A stretch of 64,000 nucleotides of DNA from Gracilariopsis chorda (lineage: Eukaryota; Rhodophyta; Florideophyceae; Gracilariales; Gracilariaceae): NCBI GenBank assembly GCA_003194525.1, contig NBIV01000007.1, positions 558,001 to 622,000 of the forward strand, read 5' to 3'. Positions 60,704 to 64,000 of the stretch are shown in pieces; the stretch's first letter is position 1; each line of letters opens with the position of its first letter. The notes under the pieces were generated by a model, which ran no database searches, had not been told where the DNA came from, and saw only the letters and a program-made list of their open reading frames with translations. A program made the translations under genes and the position numbers.

Positions 60704-61988
60704 TGGAGCACGCCGGCGCCGTGCTCAAAGTACTCGCTGCGAGACACGGCCATGGAGCGGAACGTGGTGGAGAGACAGGCGAGAACGGAGCCGCCGGTGA
60801 AGGCGGAGTACAGACGGTCGGTGGGGGCGTGTATGCGTATCTTGCAGTTGGACGGCGCAAGCGCCCTGACTTCTCGCAACAGGCGTGTGCAGAAGCCGCG
60901 CAACAGCGTGCTGCCGCCCTGTTGACAAGCGAGCGCAACAACAAGCAACAGTCAGCAATAGTGTCGGCTACGTGCTGTAAAAGGAGTGATAAACGTACCG
61001 ACAGCAGCACGGACCCGTACAGCGCGCGGCGGAGGTGCATGTCCACAGCCTGTGTACAGCTGTGAACGCTCTGCGCCACTCCGTCCACCTCCGCGCCCAT
61101 CAAGTGCGGTCGGAACACAATTTCTCCCGCGCGAAATCGCTCCGTGCCCACCTGCAGCACGTTTCCGTCCGGCAGCCGGAACGAGGCGCCCAGCTTCCCC
61201 CCCCCAACCCCCTCGTCAATGAAGCGCCGTTCCTCCTCGCGCGCGTCCTCCGCAATGTAGCACAGCCGCTCCTTCACTCTTCGCACCGCCTCTCGTTCCG
61301 ATGAAGTGCCCATTAATGACACCCCGCTCTTCTGCAACAGCGTCCCCAGCCGCTCCGTCACATCTCGACCGCCCACTTCGCTCCGTCGCATCGCGTGCAC
61401 GTCCACGTGACCGTCCGCCACTGCCATTGTCGTCGTCAACGTATCCCCCACGTCAACCACCAACCCGCTCGTTCGTCCCGACGCGTATAGCGACAGAACG
61501 CCCGGCACAGCCACGCACAACGACGGCGCATTCAGGCTTTCGAAGAAAAACTCCCCCATTCGTTCGCGGTTCCACCGCGCGTTCAGCGCGTTCTCCGTCA
61601 CTAAGAACGGGTGCTCCCCGTGCGCAACGGACAGTAAATCCGTGCTCACGTGCCTCCAAATCTCCTCCGCCCCGCTCCAATCCGTCACCATTCCGCGCTG
61701 CATGGCGTGCTCCAGACGTAGAACGCCGCACATGTTTCGCAGTTGCTCCCCAACAAACACTGAGCCGCCCGATGACGTCGCCTCGCCGTACTTGCCGCGT
61801 GATCCGTCGGGCGTACCGGGCATGTCCGGTGCCGCTGTCGCGCTTGGCAGAACGCGTTGTAGCTTGGCGTGTCCGGTTAGCGTCCCGATTACCACTGATG
61901 GATCTGGCGTGCCGGCGTATCCGCCTTTAGTTAGCCCGCTTCCCAGATCCAGCACCACGGGCTGGTTCAGATCGTGTACCGAGCTCAT
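60688..61988 (-). CDS. Divergent actin-related protein, two exons
   Basis: The protein is 406 aa. Exons 60999-61988 and 60688-60918 are separated by an 80-bp intron (GTACGT, branch GCTGAC, CAACAG) in a phase-0 position. Actin-fold motifs: VVLDLGSGLTKGGYAG (phosphate 1), VVDVGDTLTTTMAVADG (phosphate 2), LLS joined by splicing to GGSTLLRGF (adenosine), and the actin-like end GAGVLHHKCL. VTDWSGAEEIWRHV and FLVTENALNARWNRERM resemble actin and ARP1. Many normally fixed positions differ, so it is not conventional actin. The subfamily is unresolved. The start ATG at 61988 is 18 codons inside an open frame that begins with GTG. Confidence 0.85.
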
Positions 61989-62374
61989 TGTCTTGCTTTT
62001 CTTCCACTCGTCGCGCCTTGTTTGCCCGCACACGACACTCACTCACGTTAAGCGTTGCTAACCCTTTAACCCTTACTGCGGGTACCGTTGGTAACACAAA
62101 CCGTTGCGCACAAAAGTGGGGACGGTACGAGACAGCCCCCTTGTTTACAAACCCCATGGTATACCTTTTGGATCAAAACCCCAAATTCGCCACATGTGTA
62201 CACCTTTCAAAGGTGCACACCCCTTCTAGATACCCGCCCGCCCGCCCGCCAACTAATCTTGTCACCGCACCATACACGCAATCAGTCTCCAAACGCATTC
62301 CAGCTGCTTGTTCCTTGCCGCAACGCTGCCATCCTCCGCGCACGCCGACTTACCCACCGCCCAGCTACACAAGC

Positions 62375-62755
62375 ATGGCCGAGAACAACGACACCCCCAT
62401 GGAGAACGTCAACGGAGCCGCCGCCGCAGAACCCCAAGTCAAACCCGAGGACGCCGCCCAAGTTCCCAACACCGACGTCCTCGAAGAAGACGACACCTTT
62501 GAGGAATTCGAAGATCGAGGTACGTTTCCTGCTTGCGCACCACTCCGCCAAACTCAAATATGCATTGCAACCCCGTTCTAACTTGGGCCGATGCGACCCA
62601 TTCCCACTCATCGCGCAGACTACAATGACAACCATACCGCCGTAGATGACAACGTTGAATGGGAGGACAACTGGGATGATGAAGTTGAAGGAGAAGATGA
62701 TTTTTCCCGCAGGTTACGCGCTGAGTTAGAGGCACAGAAGAGCGCCAAAGAATAA
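62375..62755 (+). CDS. SEM1: DSS1/SEM1 proteasome lid subunit, two exons
   Basis: The protein is 93 aa from joining 62375-62519 and 62619-62755. The 99-bp intron has donor GTACGT and acceptor GCGCAG, phase 1. Spliced, it gives the hallmark acidic/Trp pattern: DDTFEEFEDRDYN... followed by VEWEDNWDDEVEGEDDFSRR and a C-terminal helix LRAELEAQK. DSS1/SEM1 is an intrinsically disordered subunit of the 26S proteasome lid, and also acts with BRCA2 and TREX-2 in animals and fungi. The two acidic blocks with Trp and the C-terminal helix are all present. Confidence 0.93.
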
Positions 62756-62887
62756 ACTATACCAAAAACGCAGCCCCACTCCTACACGCTCTCTACATCC
62801 GCGCACTCAAACGGAAAAGCTAGCACGCACAAACACACAGAAAGGGAAGAAACGACTTTACTCTATTACCCCATTGTGCATCCCAGA

Positions 62888-63729
62888 CTAAGCAAGCTGG
62901 GCCTGACGCTTGATCGATGATTCAATCGCAGAATACTCATACGTCGCATATTCCTCCCCGAACGTCACCACCGACGGTTGGCTTTCCAGCATCTTTGACG
63001 CCACTTTACGAATATCCCCTTCACTCACAGCTTCAATCTTCTTGATCAGCTCTTCCGGTCCCGCATACTTTCCAGAGCACAGAATTTGTCGTCCAATGTC
63101 CTCGCACACTACAGCGCGACTTTCCAGGTTCATTAACAAACTGCTCTTTGTCATCATTTTGGCGCGCTCCAATTCGCCGCTCGCAAGCGGACCAGCAAGT
63201 TTGCCAACCTGTAGCCCAACCACTTCAATCAAATTGTTCAGATACGCTGGATCCTCACACACTGCGTGAATCCCGAACAAACCGCCATCGGAATAACAGT
63301 GGTTGAAAGCACTGGCTGCCGATACCCATCCATGCTTGTTCAAAATTTCGGAGTACAACCGCGTGTACATACCTTTGCCAGGCCCGCCAGAGCTGAATGA
63401 TCCACCGCCTCCCAGCAGTGTATGTAGGACGCATACAGGTACCAGATCATCGTCCTGCCAGGATACACCCTTGAATCCGATCGCAACTTGTCCAGGACCG
63501 TCAGACGAAATCTTTACGGATCCTCCAGTGTATCGTGCTGTACTTGGTGGCATACATTCTCCGCTCAGTTCTCCCAGACTCGATTGCGCAACTTCAACAA
63601 GTGCTTCGTGATCAACATTCGCAGCGGATACCACAATCTTGCCGGGGGTGAAGTTGTCTGAGACAAAGTCATTGACGGTTGACGGAGTCATAAGACCCAG
63701 CTTTCTTTCCTCAGCGACCAGCGGCAGAC
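62888..63729 (-). CDS. Mitochondrial processing peptidase alpha subunit, 3' exon
   Basis: This is the C-terminal 280 aa of an M16 peptidase-family subunit. The Gly-rich loop GGGGSFSSGGPGKGMYTRLY is the hallmark of MPP-alpha, which binds presequences while the beta subunit cuts. Also typical are NFTPGKIVVSAANVDHEALV at the start and RAVVCEDIGRQIL. The exon begins after an acceptor TATATATAG at 63730-63731, in phase with a codon split after its first base. The stop is TAG at 62888. The N-terminal half must lie upstream, probably beyond the window end. DSS1 and this gene are convergent with 132 bp between stops. Confidence 0.88.
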
Positions 63730-63731
63730 CT

Positions 63732-64000
63732 ATATATACAAAAAACATTGCAGTCGCAGTCCACAAAGTCAGTATGAGCATGGTACGCATTCGGTTCCTT
63801 CGCTAGATACGCGCCCATCATAAGCGCAAACGATTTTGGTAATTGTAGAAGCCAACTGTAGCGAGTTCACGCTGAACGGGTCGAGACCCAAAGCAATCAC
63901 GCATGTTTTGAATAGAACGGCTTCTTAGGATTACGGCTCTCGAATACCGAGAACAGATCCAAGTATGGTCTTTGAGGTGTCACTAGCTCAAACTGGGCGT
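63732..64000 (-). other. Probable intron of the processing peptidase gene
   Basis: I see no exon with MPP-alpha similarity here. A short upstream exon (about 63795-63810, between TATCTAG and GTACC) would be in phase but is too short to trust. The rest of the gene is most likely outside the window. Confidence 0.4.

Noticed and set aside
60465-60998. Unspliced extension of the actin-related frame
   Set aside because: The Cys/Pro/Ser-rich tail is intron read-through plus an out-of-frame exon 2; the spliced form restores the actin C-terminus.

Overview
This window is nuclear eukaryotic DNA, most likely from a red alga with a compact, intron-poor genome such as a Chondrus-like florideophyte. The organism call is an inference from three things seen here. 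The cysteine synthase has a plastid-type leader. The introns are few, short (65-118 bp) and often carry a TACTAAC-like branch site. Host genes sit in tight islands between transposon-filled deserts. No rRNA, tRNA or CRISPR array was found.

Layout. 0.5-2.2 kb: a decayed pogo/Tigger-like transposase. 2.3-8.8 kb: a nearly intact, very young Ty1/copia retrotransposon (two 375-bp LTRs differing at 2 sites, perfect GTTAC target duplication) with an extra zinc-finger ORF and introns. 9.0-11.4 kb: a complete PIF/Harbinger transposon (13-bp inverted ends, TAA duplication). 11.5-23.9 kb: host island I, with a TLC membrane protein, plastid cysteine synthase, a CxxCDITHG protein, PEX11, a repeat-motif protein, a REEP/HVA22 protein, ribosomal protein L14, COX20, a multi-pass membrane protein, and an acyl-activating-enzyme/coiled-coil chimera. 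24.6-54.2 kb: a transposon desert with a second decayed pogo-like element, a MITE, three copies of a two-gene element (piggyBac-type transposase head-to-head with a DUF7869-like gene), five related solo or orphan LTRs nested in or near it, unassigned coding fossils, and two isolated intact genes (a Myb-like protein and a six-finger C2H2 protein). 55.6-63.7 kb: host island II, with sulfite oxidase, two convergent EF-hand paralogues, phosphoglycolate phosphatase, an actin-related protein, DSS1/SEM1, and the 3' part of a mitochondrial processing peptidase alpha subunit.

The host genes are unrelated housekeeping functions (organelle metabolism and biogenesis, ER and peroxisome shape, translation, proteasome) rather than one pathway. 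They are packed tail-to-tail with gaps of 8-40 bp, and in one case with overlapping coding ends.

The two most unusual systems are transposons. In the copia element, splicing appears to create the start codon of an accessory zinc-finger protein and separately to join Gag to Pol in frame. The two-gene element has a piggyBac-type DDD transposase and a second RNase-H-like candidate, but its inverted ends are flanked by TA rather than the TTAA expected for piggyBac.
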